Assembly (NCBI GenBank): GCA_965248685.1
Contig: CBDFKC010000003.1
Span: 186,001 to 250,000, forward strand
Reading direction: 5' to 3'
Source of the DNA: VYFG01 sp965248685
GTDB lineage: Bacteria > Pseudomonadota > Gammaproteobacteria > Arenicellales > Poriferihabitantaceae
DNA: 64,000 nucleotides
Under the pieces are notes generated by a model that was not told where the DNA came from, searched no databases, and worked only from the letters and a program-made list of their open reading frames with translations. Position 1 is the first letter of the stretch. Every line of letters starts with the position of its first letter. A program made the translations under genes and the position numbers. This document shows positions 43,800-53,322 of this stretch, in pieces.

Positions 43800-44309
43800 A
43801 TGAAAAACAACATTGATGATGGACCAGTAAAGAAAAGCTTCATTGGAAAAATACATTTCCCTACTGCGTTTATGGGACTATTTTCGGCAATCGTATTAGT
43901 AGCATGTGGTGGAGGTGGTGGCGGCACAGAAACTGGCGGGGGTGTAACTTTAATGACTCCTGTGTCCCCTCCAGCTACCGTTGGGCAGGGAAATGATGGC
44001 GGTGGAAACGGCGGGGCGGCTGGTGGAACTGCTGGAAACGGCGGGGCGGCTGGTGGGACTGCTGGAAACGGCGGGGCGGCTGGTGGGACTGCTGCTGCTC
44101 CTCCTCCTGGACCGGAAAATAATGGTGGTGGAAACGGTGGGACTGCTGGAAACGGTGGAAATGGCGGGACTGCCGGAAACGGTGGGTCGGCTGGTGGCTC
44201 AGGGAATGCGTTTATAACAAATATACCCATAGATAGCGATGGTGATGGCGTAAGCGATGAGGATGAAACTATGAATGGATCAGATCCGCTTGACGCAACT
44301 AGTTTTTAG
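43800..44309 (+). CDS. Glycine-rich repeat lipoprotein with TSP3-like end
   Basis: A 169-residue protein. The segment FMGLFSAIVLVACGGGGGG (about 24-42) looks like a lipoprotein signal with Cys36. Then come tandem GNGGAAGGTA decapeptides, three encoded by near-identical 30-bp units, and more degenerate ones. The end, SDGDGVSDEDETMNGSDPLD, is a calcium-binding thrombospondin type 3-like motif. Such proteins decorate the cell surface. The gene precedes the WD40-caspase gene on the same strand by 238 bp. Confidence 0.7.
   Translation: MKNNIDDGPVKKSFIGKIHFPTAFMGLFSAIVLVACGGGGGGTETGGGVTLMTPVSPPATVGQGNDGGGNGGAAGGTAGNGGAAGGTAGNGGAAGGTAAAPPPGPENNGGGNGGTAGNGGNGGTAGNGGSAGGSGNAFITNIPIDSDGDGVSDEDETMNGSDPLDATSF
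44004..44093 (+). repeat. Three 30-bp tandem units in lipoprotein gene
   Basis: Three units of GGAAACGGCGGGGCGGCTGG followed by TGGGACTGCT (first unit with one change, A for G) encode GNGGAAGGTA each. The near identity suggests recent expansion; unit length of 30 keeps the frame. Confidence 0.9.
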
Positions 44310-44547
44310 TAATTTGATTGGATGGAAGAATCTGATATTACCGACTGAATTTGTCTGATGTCTTTTCGTTAGCCGCGTTAAAAGATAGTTCGGTAACCAT
44401 CAGACGATTCACATATTACGAGCACAACTATAGAAGCGGCTGGCAATTATCGGCGCCAATCATGTTCTTTCGCTAGGTAAATATTCTGAATCGTAAACGA
44501 ATATATTTTTCCTACTCTGAATCTAATCAACTCCAAATCTAATAGCA

Positions 44548-47502
44548 ATGAACATGCGATTCTTCACAATCTTTCTAATCATCGTTTTGACTTCGATTTC
44601 TCTCCCAAGTTTAGCGATCGAACAAATTCCAATACTACAACTGAGCACTGGTGGACCAACCGATTCAACGCGTGCCTTATTGTTGAATAAAGATGAAACT
44701 CTATTAGTCGCAGCCGGAGACGACAAAGTGATACGTGTATGGAATACACATAATAGCCAGCAAGTTATGGAAATTCGCGGTGAATTGGCCGGCGATATCA
44801 AGGGATCGATTACATCTATGGCAGTATCTCCCGATGATAAGTGGCTCGCAGTGGGTGTATTTTACCCGCATCTCCGGAGAGGAATGGAAATTAGGGGATA
44901 TTTGAGAATCCATGATTTTCAGTCGGGGAGACTTGTGCGTGTTCTGAGTGGGTACACGAAAGTACTAACAACACTACAGTTTTCACAAGATGGCAGTTTA
45001 CTTCTCGGTGCGGAAGGGTTGAACGATGATCCCCTAATCATTCTCTGGGATACCAATACTTGGGAGGTAAAAAAGCAAATTCGGGGACACACAGGTACGA
45101 TAAGTAGAGTGATTTTTTCCCCTGATAACAGGTTGATTCTGTCTTCGAGCTGGGACAAGAGCATACGAATTTGGGATCTGTCGTCAGGCAAGAATATTAG
45201 AACTGTTGATAGAGCACATACTGGACGAATATTCGGTTTAGCTATTCCGTCTAAAGCTTCAAACCCTATAGCAATTAGTAGTAGCGAAGACAAGTCAGTC
45301 AAAATCTGGAACTACAGAACTGGAGAGCTAATTCGCTCAATAAAATTTGACCGCCAAGTTCGCTCGGTGATTGCAAATCTATCTGGAACTCGATTGTTGG
45401 TTGCTTCTGTTGGAGAACATATTAATTCTTGGATTTCAGTAGTCGACATAAAAACTGGAAAGGTAATTTCTCGCTATCGAGAGCACGATCGCTCTCCACG
45501 GGCGATAGTACTGTCGAAAAACGAAGATACTGTATACAGTTCCGGGGGGTTTCTTAACGAAATTGATAAGTGGTCCTTATCCAATGGGCAACAGTTGTTC
45601 CGTATTAGTGGGACTGGGAAGCCAATTCAGGCAGTCGGAATTTCGAAGAACGGGAATACTGTATTTTGGGGGCAACAACCTATTAATTGGAGTGGTAGAC
45701 AATACGATTTCGATCAACTCGCAGTATTGTCCCATCAATTCCAACTCAACACCATTCATGGCCAGCTGGATCAGCCTCGGCTAAAGTCAAATAAGTTCAA
45801 AGCCCCTTCTCGCCGTCTTCGCAAACACGGTAAATTATCACTACAACGGGTGAAATCTAAAAAGAATTCAAATTTCTCGATTTTGAATATTAAGCGAGGT
45901 AGAAAAGTTATTGGACGGATTGAGAGACAACAAACGACCGGTCATTCACATACGGCTTATACTTTCTCTCCAGACGGTAAGTTTGTAGTTTCTGGTGCTG
46001 AAAACGGCTACCTATCTATTCATAGGCTAGATGGCACAAAAATAGGTGATCTTAGTGGTCATGTCGGATACATCACGGACTTGGCAGTATCAGGAGACGG
46101 TAAGCTGCTTGTATCGGGAAGCAGTGATCAGACGTTTAAATTGTGGAATTTGGATACACGAGAACTCCTGCTTTCATTCTTCGTAAATATCCATGGAGAG
46201 TGGATTGTGTGGACCACAACTGGACATTATATGTCTTCCCCGAATGGTGATCATTTAATCGGCTGGGTTTTTAATCGTGACATAGATCGTAATGCAGATT
46301 ATGTACGAGCCAGGCAGATGAAACGTTTGTTTTATCGGCCGGACATTATTCGTAAAATTATGGAGACCCGTGACCTGGATCTAGCTCTGAAACAGAGTAA
46401 GCATTCCACTCTTTCTGTATCAAAAGTTCAGAAGGAAAAAGTAATTCCGCTCAATTTTGGGTTGATATCGCCAATGGATAGGTATACCACCGATGCTTCG
46501 TCAGTTAATTTACAACTCAAGGTTACAGAAAGCCCTGATGCAAATATAGAGTGGTCTATATATGTCAATGACCGGCTTGTGCTCAAACAAAATAAGGTAA
46601 ACGGAAAGCGTAACTCAGAATCAGATGGAAGCATAGTAAATTTTCCAATTGACCTGGATCCGGGAAAGAATATCGTCAAGGTTTTAGCCGATAATAATGA
46701 AACGGAGAAAACGGTTAATTTCACGTACGTTCGCAACACCAAATCGGTTCCAGTTCCTGTGTCTACACGAGGCAATAGTAAATTACTAGTTATTTCCATA
46801 GGAGTTGATGAATACATAAATCTATACGGAAATAATCTTGACTACGCGTCCGCAGATGCAGACTCAGTTGCCGATCTTTTTTCGATGCAAGAAGGCAAAA
46901 CCTACGATCAAGTTGAAACTATTGTTCTAAGCGACTCACGAGAGAAAAAAGCAACGAGAAGTAACATTGTTGAAGCGTTGAAGTCGCTTGAGACACTTAG
47001 ATCTGAGGACACTGTGATTGTATTTCTTGCTGGACATGGAGTGTTAGACAATTCTGATTACTATTTTCTGCCACGTGAAGCCACACTACTTAAAGACGGC
47101 CGATGGGAAAAATCAACAGTACTTCGCTGGGGAGAAATACAGCACGCAATTGAATCTACCCTAGGCAGGAGAATATTGCTGGTGGACACCTGTCACTCTG
47201 AAAGTGCATTTAATAGCCGACTAGCCAAAGACGCTGAGAATTCTAATATCATAGTAATGTCTTCAACCGACTCAGCAACCCTAGCTCAGGAAATAACGAG
47301 CCTGGGACATGGTGTTTTTACCCATGCGATTTTGTCAGGTGTAAAAGGCGGCGCAGATAGCTACAAAGACAACATAATTACGATGTCAGAACTCAACGCA
47401 TTTGTTTCAAATGAAGTTTCTTCGATCACGAAGAAAGCACAAATACCGACTCTAAGTGTTCCGGGAGGCTTTAAGGACTTTGAATTGGCGACTTTGTTGT
47501 AA
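44548..47502 (+). CDS. Secreted WD40-repeat protein with C-terminal caspase domain
   Basis: A 984-residue protein. A signal peptide (about residues 1-23) is followed by WD40 repeats to about 560 (examples: WDTNTWEVKKQI, SWDKSIRIWDLSSGK, SSDQTFKLWNLDTREL), a linker, and a C14-type caspase domain from about 740: KLLVISIGVDEYIN, FLAGHGVLDNSDYYFL (His830) and LLVDTCHSESAF (Cys882). Both catalytic residues are present. Bacterial caspase-like proteases of this kind cut after basic residues or remain of unknown use. The export signal suggests the periplasm or surface. It could be a self-activating or signal-linked protease; the trigger is not visible. Confidence 0.88.
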   Translation: MNMRFFTIFLIIVLTSISLPSLAIEQIPILQLSTGGPTDSTRALLLNKDETLLVAAGDDKVIRVWNTHNSQQVMEIRGELAGDIKGSITSMAVSPDDKWLAVGVFYPHLRRGMEIRGYLRIHDFQSGRLVRVLSGYTKVLTTLQFSQDGSLLLGAEGLNDDPLIILWDTNTWEVKKQIRGHTGTISRVIFSPDNRLILSSSWDKSIRIWDLSSGKNIRTVDRAHTGRIFGLAIPSKASNPIAISSSEDKSVKIWNYRTGELIRSIKFDRQVRSVIANLSGTRLLVASVGEHINSWISVVDIKTGKVISRYREHDRSPRAIVLSKNEDTVYSSGGFLNEIDKWSLSNGQQLFRISGTGKPIQAVGISKNGNTVFWGQQPINWSGRQYDFDQLAVLSHQFQLNTIHGQLDQPRLKSNKFKAPSRRLRKHGKLSLQRVKSKKNSNFSILNIKRGRKVIGRIERQQTTGHSHTAYTFSPDGKFVVSGAENGYLSIHRLDGTKIGDLSGHVGYITDLAVSGDGKLLVSGSSDQTFKLWNLDTRELLLSFFVNIHGEWIVWTTTGHYMSSPNGDHLIGWVFNRDIDRNADYVRARQMKRLFYRPDIIRKIMETRDLDLALKQSKHSTLSVSKVQKEKVIPLNFGLISPMDRYTTDASSVNLQLKVTESPDANIEWSIYVNDRLVLKQNKVNGKRNSESDGSIVNFPIDLDPGKNIVKVLADNNETEKTVNFTYVRNTKSVPVPVSTRGNSKLLVISIGVDEYINLYGNNLDYASADADSVADLFSMQEGKTYDQVETIVLSDSREKKATRSNIVEALKSLETLRSEDTVIVFLAGHGVLDNSDYYFLPREATLLKDGRWEKSTVLRWGEIQHAIESTLGRRILLVDTCHSESAFNSRLAKDAENSNIIVMSSTDSATLAQEITSLGHGVFTHAILSGVKGGADSYKDNIITMSELNAFVSNEVSSITKKAQIPTLSVPGGFKDFELATLL

Positions 47503-47732
47503 ACTCCAACAAGCAAAATGAAGGATTACTAGAATTTTTTTTGTAACCATTAGACCGGAAGTCAAAACAGCTATTCACTTACAATTGTCCTAGCTTTTGT
47601 AATCAAACCAACCGACATTGAATAGTTATTCAACCAGTGAACAAGATGCTCAATTAGCCTGGAAAACAAGGGTTGTAGGACCCGGCACTCTCCGTCACAT
47701 TACGCTGCGCGGAAACCGATAACAAAAAGTAT

Positions 47733-47741
47733 ATTTGGTGA
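47733..47741. repeat. Left target duplication of the IS4-type element
   Basis: ATTTGGTGA directly before the left end; the same nine bases follow the right end at 49009-49017. Confidence 0.9.
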
Positions 47742-49008
47742 CAGTGCTGTCCCACGGTTTACAGTAAACTTGTTTGGGCCTGGTTATAGAATCCAGGCGG
47801 CTTAACATTTACTTCCTGAATCAGTGGTATTAACTCCCGCCGTTCGAAGATATTCAGCTGAAGAATCTTTAGTATTTGTCCGATACTACGATGCATGCAG
47901 CTGGTAAACCTCAGGTGGCTCAGTATCAGATATGCACAAAGAGCAATCCAGATTTGTGTCATAACCGCATTCTTTGATGTGCCAATAAACGTCTTAATCT
48001 TCAGGTTTTGCTTTATCCATTTGAAGAACATCTCTATCTGCCAACGCGCTTTATAGATGTCTGCAATTGTCTTGGCCGCTAGTTTGAAGTTGTTCGTGAG
48101 GAATACGTAGTGTTTGCCGGTTTCGAGATCGCGGTATCCAATTCGGCGCAATAAAATAGGACATTGATCTGCTTTCGATCCAGTTATTTCAATTGTCTGA
48201 TCTGACGTCAATCCGGTTGTTGTTCGCACATGCCGCCGAACAGTTACCCGATAACTCGCGTTCCTCTTTTGGCGGGTGACAAACCAGACACCCCTGCTAT
48301 TCAAGGTATTGTACAAACTGTAGTCAGTGTAGCCACGGTCAAAAACGATAATGCTCTCTTTTGGCAGGGTTAATTGCTTTGCCATATTCACTTCATGCAC
48401 TTTACCGTCAGTCACAGAAACAAACGTGGGCAGGTATCCATCGTGATCGATCACTGCATGCAATTTAATCGCGCCTTTCGTTGCGCGGAACTTAGCCCAC
48501 GGAAACACGGATAAACAGAGATCGATCGTGGATGCATCCATTGAGAGCAGTCGATTCTTAAAACGGAATCCATGTCGCGGTGCCCGCGACTGACAACGGT
48601 GTAGTAATCGATTGAACAATGCTTCGTAAAGCGAACTTGGTTGGTTTTCGTTGACACGCGCTAAAGTGGACCGGCTCACCTTTTGCACTCCAAGGTGATA
48701 GAGTTTGGATTGTTGGGCAGCCATATTGCTTTCAATATCACGCAAACTGGTTCTCCCAGTCAGCTGCGCCAGCATGAGTGAAGTAAACTGTGCCCAACGG
48801 CTCATCTTCCGCAACTTTTGACCTTGATGGTGCTGTTTGGACAAAGATTCAAACTCATGTCTACAGACTAGTTTGAGAAATTGTGATAATACGGTATTAT
48901 TGTGAGCCAAGGCCTATTCCTCCTGTGATAAAGCTGTTTTTAGACAACTCAATTTTATCAAACTACAGGGTTATAGGCCTTCATTCATTTATTTATGGGA
49001 CAGCACTG
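47742..49008 (-). mobile_element. Complete IS4-family insertion sequence
   Basis: A 1267-bp element with perfect 13-bp terminal inverted repeats (CAGTGCTGTCCCA at 47742-47754, its complement at 48996-49008) and 9-bp target duplications on both sides. One transposase gene fills it. The matching duplications show an intact, probably recent insertion into intergenic DNA between the caspase gene and the Cache gene. Confidence 0.93.
47759..48910 (-). CDS. IS4-family DDE transposase
   Basis: A 383-residue transposase with the IS4 signature Y-(2)-R-(3)-E-(6)-K in YKARWQIEMFFKWIK and DDE aspartates in LLSMDASTIDLC and IVFDRGYTDY. The CAGTGCTGTCCC ends and the sequence resemble the ISPepr1 subgroup. 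The frame is complete, so the element is probably active. Confidence 0.93.
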   Translation of the reverse strand: MAHNNTVLSQFLKLVCRHEFESLSKQHHQGQKLRKMSRWAQFTSLMLAQLTGRTSLRDIESNMAAQQSKLYHLGVQKVSRSTLARVNENQPSSLYEALFNRLLHRCQSRAPRHGFRFKNRLLSMDASTIDLCLSVFPWAKFRATKGAIKLHAVIDHDGYLPTFVSVTDGKVHEVNMAKQLTLPKESIIVFDRGYTDYSLYNTLNSRGVWFVTRQKRNASYRVTVRRHVRTTTGLTSDQTIEITGSKADQCPILLRRIGYRDLETGKHYVFLTNNFKLAAKTIADIYKARWQIEMFFKWIKQNLKIKTFIGTSKNAVMTQIWIALCAYLILSHLRFTSCMHRSIGQILKILQLNIFERRELIPLIQEVNVKPPGFYNQAQTSLL

Positions 49009-49017
49009 ATTTGGTGA
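49009..49017. repeat. Right target duplication of the IS4-type element
   Basis: ATTTGGTGA, identical to 47733-47741 on the other side of the element. Confidence 0.9.
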
Positions 49018-49298
49018 ATACTATAACGATTACTTATCTCTCGCACTGCAACGTTGTAATCAAGCCCAGACCGAAGCTGAAGTTTGAGAATTTTGGTATG
49101 TACAAAACTACGTGCAGTTAGTAATTATATCTGGATCAAAAGATGGTCTTATATATTCATTGATCGTTGGACATCAAAAATAAAATCGACCCGTCAGTAT
49201 CGGATCGCTAGTCGGAACTTCTATCAGCCCTCAAATGCATTACTGGGAGAGCACTCAAATTAAACAGCGCCTGACGAATTCTTGAAATTAAAAGTGTT

Positions 49299-49850
49299 TT
49301 ATTGGTATTGTGTCCCTGTGGGGAATTTTAAATTCGTTGCGAGTACCACTCCGTAGTACCCAACGCCTATTAAGAAATTGTCGACTCGTTTGATAAATGT
49401 GGATTTCGATGAAATATTTCCAGTACAGGGATCTGTAAAACGGTACTGAACCCATCCTTCTCCTTGCTGTTGCGCCAGATTGATCATTTCCTTGATAAAA
49501 AATCGACCATCCAATGTTCTCAAATTTAAAATATTCTCCCCGGCTGACGGTGGATACAGATTATTAATCATAATAGTCCCATTGAAATCCATCGCAAACA
49601 GATAAAGATTTCCTTTTAAATACCCACTTTGCGAATTCATAAACGTTGAGAAAGCGCTATCGCGCCCCTCCTTTTCCACCAAATCCACAGCGCGATTGAC
49701 CATGGATTTCGCTTGTTCTGCAGTTCCATGGGGGCAATTAGCCAATGCCATGGGCGGTAGGAAAATTGTCAAAATAAACATCAACGCCCAAATTTTTAAT
49801 TCCAAATAGCCAGGTTTCACGTTAGTTCTCTGCATTAATTCGCGTTTCAT
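49299..49850 (-). CDS. Periplasmic Cache-domain protein
   Basis: About 183 residues. After a signal peptide (IWALMFILTIFLPPMALAN, residues about 20-38) comes a single-Cache sensor domain: AEQAKSMVNRAVDLVEKEG, YLKGNLYLFAMDFNG and KEMINLAQQQGEGWVQYRF. Such domains bind small carboxylates or similar ligands. Here it has no attached signalling domain, so it may be a free periplasmic ligand-binding protein. The start is ATG 49850 (GTG 49859 is possible). Confidence 0.8.
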   Translation of the reverse strand: MKRELMQRTNVKPGYLELKIWALMFILTIFLPPMALANCPHGTAEQAKSMVNRAVDLVEKEGRDSAFSTFMNSQSGYLKGNLYLFAMDFNGTIMINNLYPPSAGENILNLRTLDGRFFIKEMINLAQQQGEGWVQYRFTDPCTGNISSKSTFIKRVDNFLIGVGYYGVVLATNLKFPTGTQYQ

Positions 49851-50104
49851 AAAACTCACATTAGATCTACTGACCCCATGTTAGCAAAAAACTGCTGCAG
49901 AACGGGTTGTTTGGAATATGGGGTAGAAGCCACAAATTTAAAATATTTAGTAGGTCCCTGATTGAAATGTTTTATATCTGTAAGTTTCGATCCAAAATAC
50001 TCCATCCAATTGTAAACCTACATCGACATAGTCGATTTGAAACTCGCTTGATGTTGATATCTTCTGCCGAAAACACTTCGTTTATCAAAATATAGGAGAT
50101 CAAC

Positions 50105-51034
50105 ATGACTAAATTTCTTCCAATTAACCTTATCTTTGTACTATTAACACTTACCACAGGTTTAGCATGGTCAGCCGATTTTTCGGTTAACCGATATGTA
50201 TCGAGCTCAACCTACAATACCAATAGCTATTGGTTGGAAAGTAATACCGGTATTGCACTAATTGATGCACAGATGCTTCGGTCGGATGCTGGGAAGTTAG
50301 CGTTGCTAATAAAATCTACTGGGAAACCGCTAAAAGGTGCAATTATTACACATGCCCATTTTGATCATTTCAGTGGTCTTAAGAAGTTGCGAGAAGAGCT
50401 GGGTAATTTTCCGATTTATTCCACACAAGCCACATTAATAGGGATTCAGAATAACCACAAAGCAACAATAGGCTGGGCTCCGGAGAGCTATGGGGATGAC
50501 TATGATACGACCTTGATCGAACCAGACAAGATCGTCGAATCGGGTGATACGATCGATATAGCGGGTATTGCGTTAAAAATAGATGATATTGGTCCTGGAG
50601 AATCAGCAAACAACCTGGTGATCTATCAACCTGACAATAATATCTTGTTCAGCGGAGACGCAACGCTGCATAGTGATCACTATTATTTGGGAGAAGGTCG
50701 TTCTGCCCTGGTGCTCGGACAACTTGAATATCTCAATCAAACATATAGTAAAGTTAAGCTGGTTTACACCGGCCATGGAGATCCGGCAGCACCATCCGCT
50801 GCTTTCAGTCCTGCGATTAAATACGTACGTTTCATTCAGCACATTGTCAGTAAGGCACTAGCGAATGGAAAAATAATCGAATCCGAAGAGCAACCATTTG
50901 ATCAAAAGATTCTTAAATCTTTAGCGGACACAGTATCCTCGGAGTTCCCTGAGCTTGGAGAATACGGACTGACACACCAATACATCGTCAACTCTAATCT
51001 AAAAGGAGTGCTTAAAGAACTCTCTGATAACTAA
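50105..51034 (+). CDS. Exported metallo-beta-lactamase-fold hydrolase
   Basis: A 309-residue protein with a signal peptide (about 1-23) and the MBL motif THAHFDHFSG (His83, His85, Asp87, His88). Further metal residues are in FSGDAT and the final YTGHGDP. The third histidine position reads GPGESANN, a glutamate (Glu165) instead of His, a change seen in a subgroup of this fold. The enzyme is periplasmic. Activity could be lactamase, lactonase or esterase; the altered metal site makes a true beta-lactamase unlikely. A good AGGAG ribosome site fixes the start. Confidence 0.85.
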   Translation: MTKFLPINLIFVLLTLTTGLAWSADFSVNRYVSSSTYNTNSYWLESNTGIALIDAQMLRSDAGKLALLIKSTGKPLKGAIITHAHFDHFSGLKKLREELGNFPIYSTQATLIGIQNNHKATIGWAPESYGDDYDTTLIEPDKIVESGDTIDIAGIALKIDDIGPGESANNLVIYQPDNNILFSGDATLHSDHYYLGEGRSALVLGQLEYLNQTYSKVKLVYTGHGDPAAPSAAFSPAIKYVRFIQHIVSKALANGKIIESEEQPFDQKILKSLADTVSSEFPELGEYGLTHQYIVNSNLKGVLKELSDN

Positions 51035-51078
51035 AACCACATTGGTTTCGATAATTTGCCCATGCTGCAAAGGAGATT

Positions 51079-51597
51079 TCAACCTGTAGGTTCTGGCAAT
51101 GATATTTTATAGGTAGGCAGCACATCACACCAAGGCATGGGCGGATAGCGCAGCTGTTGTGGATCACACCAAAAACCTTCTAAACCTTGATAGGTATACG
51201 GGCAATGATTCCAGCCAGCATAGTTATATATGCGGATATCCTGATCGCCGCCCGAGTCGGGTTGTGCTTCCTTGTCCAGAAGGGTTGGTCTTTCGTACCA
51301 ATTTAACGGACGCGTTACAGTCAACTTCTTACCTGTTCCCTGGATTCCGGTCTTGACCTTGCATTCATGCTGCGCAATTTTCATACACATTGTGCGGCCC
51401 TGACCGATCTCCTTGAGAAAGTTATTGTCATAGCATTGATTCAAAGCGCTTTCTGGACCTAGCACGCACAAAAAGTACTGATAGCATTGGGATCGAGATA
51501 AATGATCAGCGTGGGATGTACCTGTGGAAAAAATATACAAGCATATTGAAAGTGTTGCCGCAGCGAGCCAAATTTCAGTCTTAAAATTAATCTCCAT
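51079..51597 (-). CDS. Unknown exported cysteine-rich protein
   Basis: About 172 residues from ATG 51597, which has a GGAGAAA ribosome site; the upstream extension to 51705 is not used. A signal peptide (LAAATLSICLYIFSTGTSHA) precedes a mature part with ten cysteines (for example CYQYFLCVLG, CYDNNFL, CMKIAQHEC, CPYTYQ, CDPQQL), likely paired as disulfides in the periplasm. No family is recognised. It lies between the MBL and AraC genes on the minus strand, next to AraC (gap 111 bp). Confidence 0.6.
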   Translation of the reverse strand: MEINFKTEIWLAAATLSICLYIFSTGTSHADHLSRSQCYQYFLCVLGPESALNQCYDNNFLKEIGQGRTMCMKIAQHECKVKTGIQGTGKKLTVTRPLNWYERPTLLDKEAQPDSGGDQDIRIYNYAGWNHCPYTYQGLEGFWCDPQQLRYPPMPWCDVLPTYKISLPEPTG

Positions 51598-51708
51598 TAT
51601 GTTTCTCCAGAGTTTTAATAGCCGATTTCTACCGCCAGTATTCGATAAATTCTTCAAATTTAAATATAAAATATCTGCGCATACTTTAACAATAATCACA
51701 GACACTGG

Positions 51709-52821
51709 TTAAGATTGTTTAGAGAGTCTCGCCATTTCTCGCTTGCGAAATTGTGAGGGCGTCATCCCCATCTCTTTTTTAAATGCATTATTGAAAGAAA
51801 CCCGATTATTGAACCCAGATTCAAAGGCAATTTGGGTAATACTGGGCTGATTGTTTAGTTTTAATGAGTTTGCTGCAGAGACGACTCTGTAGTTATTAAT
51901 AAACTCATAAAAGTTCTTTTGATATTGTTCATTGATCAACTGGGATAAATGATGTGGACTTATCTCGACCAGTTCAGCCAATTCAGAAAGCCGAAGATCA
52001 TTCTTTTTGTGTATTTGAGTATTTAACATTACACCATCAAGTTTATTTTTGAGTTCTGTTGATAGGTCGCTGTGTAAAGGAGAGTTACTGTATTTTGGTT
52101 TACTAGACTGTGGCTCAACCTCGAAGAGAATTTCTGGGTGCATCAGGGAAAAGAATGCCATTAAATAGATTGTCACTGATTCAGCTAGCATTATTACTGT
52201 TAAATAAGGAACTTTATTTTGTTGAATGATGGCTGGTGCGATAAAACACATGTCTACGGCGATGACAAAAGCAAACATCGATGTCAGCTTCCAGAGCCAA
52301 TCGAGGTTAATCTTGTCTCTGTTTGAAAAACTATCCTTAACCTGTTTGTCGAATAAGGACAGACATTGGAAGCAAGTGCATATGTACAGCGCCATCTGCA
52401 CATACAACCCCATAACAGTAAAACGAAAAAAGACTTCGAACATCTGTTTTTCGAGCCAGCCATACTGCAATAATACGTAGATTGGCAACTGCATTCCAAA
52501 CAGCAGCAATGCCAAAGCGCAATGTTTCAGCACCCAATCAACCGTAGGTCTTCGTTGACCGCACGTCGTACTAACGTACATATATAAAACGGGACCCCAA
52601 AGATAAGCCGTGGCCCATAAGCTATAGTTAAACAGGATGAGATGAGATGGAAGAGAGTACTTCCAAACGTAAACATTCCAAAGTGACTGGGTGAGTAACC
52701 CAACGAGAACAGCGAGAAATATCCTGGCATAACGATTTCCTCTACGCCCGCAAACCAACAAAATGATGAGAAAAACGCCATTCACCATCGCTGCGATAAA
52801 AATATTCTGAATACTAATCAA
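51709..52821 (-). CDS. Membrane-bound AraC-type regulator
   Basis: A 370-residue protein: six or seven hydrophobic spans in residues 1-235 and a C-terminal AraC DNA-binding domain (LSELAELVEISPHHLSQLINE, split after EIS; and ITQIAFESGFNNRVSFNNAFKKE). This topology puts a sensor in the inner membrane with its DNA-binding part in the cytoplasm. It would activate genes in response to a signal in or outside the membrane; the cysteine-rich gene just downstream on the same strand is one candidate. Targets are not known. Confidence 0.88.
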   Translation of the reverse strand: MISIQNIFIAAMVNGVFLIILLVCGRRGNRYARIFLAVLVGLLTQSLWNVYVWKYSLPSHLILFNYSLWATAYLWGPVLYMYVSTTCGQRRPTVDWVLKHCALALLLFGMQLPIYVLLQYGWLEKQMFEVFFRFTVMGLYVQMALYICTCFQCLSLFDKQVKDSFSNRDKINLDWLWKLTSMFAFVIAVDMCFIAPAIIQQNKVPYLTVIMLAESVTIYLMAFFSLMHPEILFEVEPQSSKPKYSNSPLHSDLSTELKNKLDGVMLNTQIHKKNDLRLSELAELVEISPHHLSQLINEQYQKNFYEFINNYRVVSAANSLKLNNQPSITQIAFESGFNNRVSFNNAFKKEMGMTPSQFRKREMARLSKQS

Positions 52822-53322
52822 TTTTTTGTAATTTACTGTTAGCCCACAGATTGGTACCCCGTTACGGTAATCCTGACCTTATTTAGTCCAAAAGCATCGG
52901 AATCCGGCAAATTCACGCTACGAACTGCAGATACGTATCTCAGGAATCTCTGCATAAGCCATGACCGGCCAGATTTATCCAGAGGTTCCCTGGTTTTGAT
53001 TTCGGTTCTCAACTACGGCGAAACCAATATAAGCGGTGCCACCACGTTTGCCAAGTTTAAATTTGTAAACCTGTATCGAAATTGTCGACCCTAGATTGCT
53101 CCGCTGTTGTGATTCCTCGAAATATTGGGACAGCAGCAACTAGGTGGCAAAATTAATCCTACACAGACTTGGACTGGGCAGTATCACATTGGCGGGTGTC
53201 TACTTAATCTTCATATCGATCACAGCGATTCCCAAGTTCACGTATGCGAAATAACCTGTGTCGTTGATAGTCCATTTGCACTCGTGTATTGTCAACCTCA
53301 CGCCGCATTTCAACCAATAAGA
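52822..53322. other. 501-bp intergenic region
   Basis: No gene is supported. A minus-strand open frame of 55 codons (52975-53139) reads rather like protein (KFKLGKRGGTAYIGFAV) but has no start or recognised family and may be a scrap. The longer upstream frame of the esterase gene (from 53125) also lacks support. Confidence 0.4.

Noticed and set aside
52975..53139. A 55-codon minus-strand frame that reads somewhat like protein
   Set aside because: No start codon with a ribosome site and no recognised family; noted only as a possible scrap.
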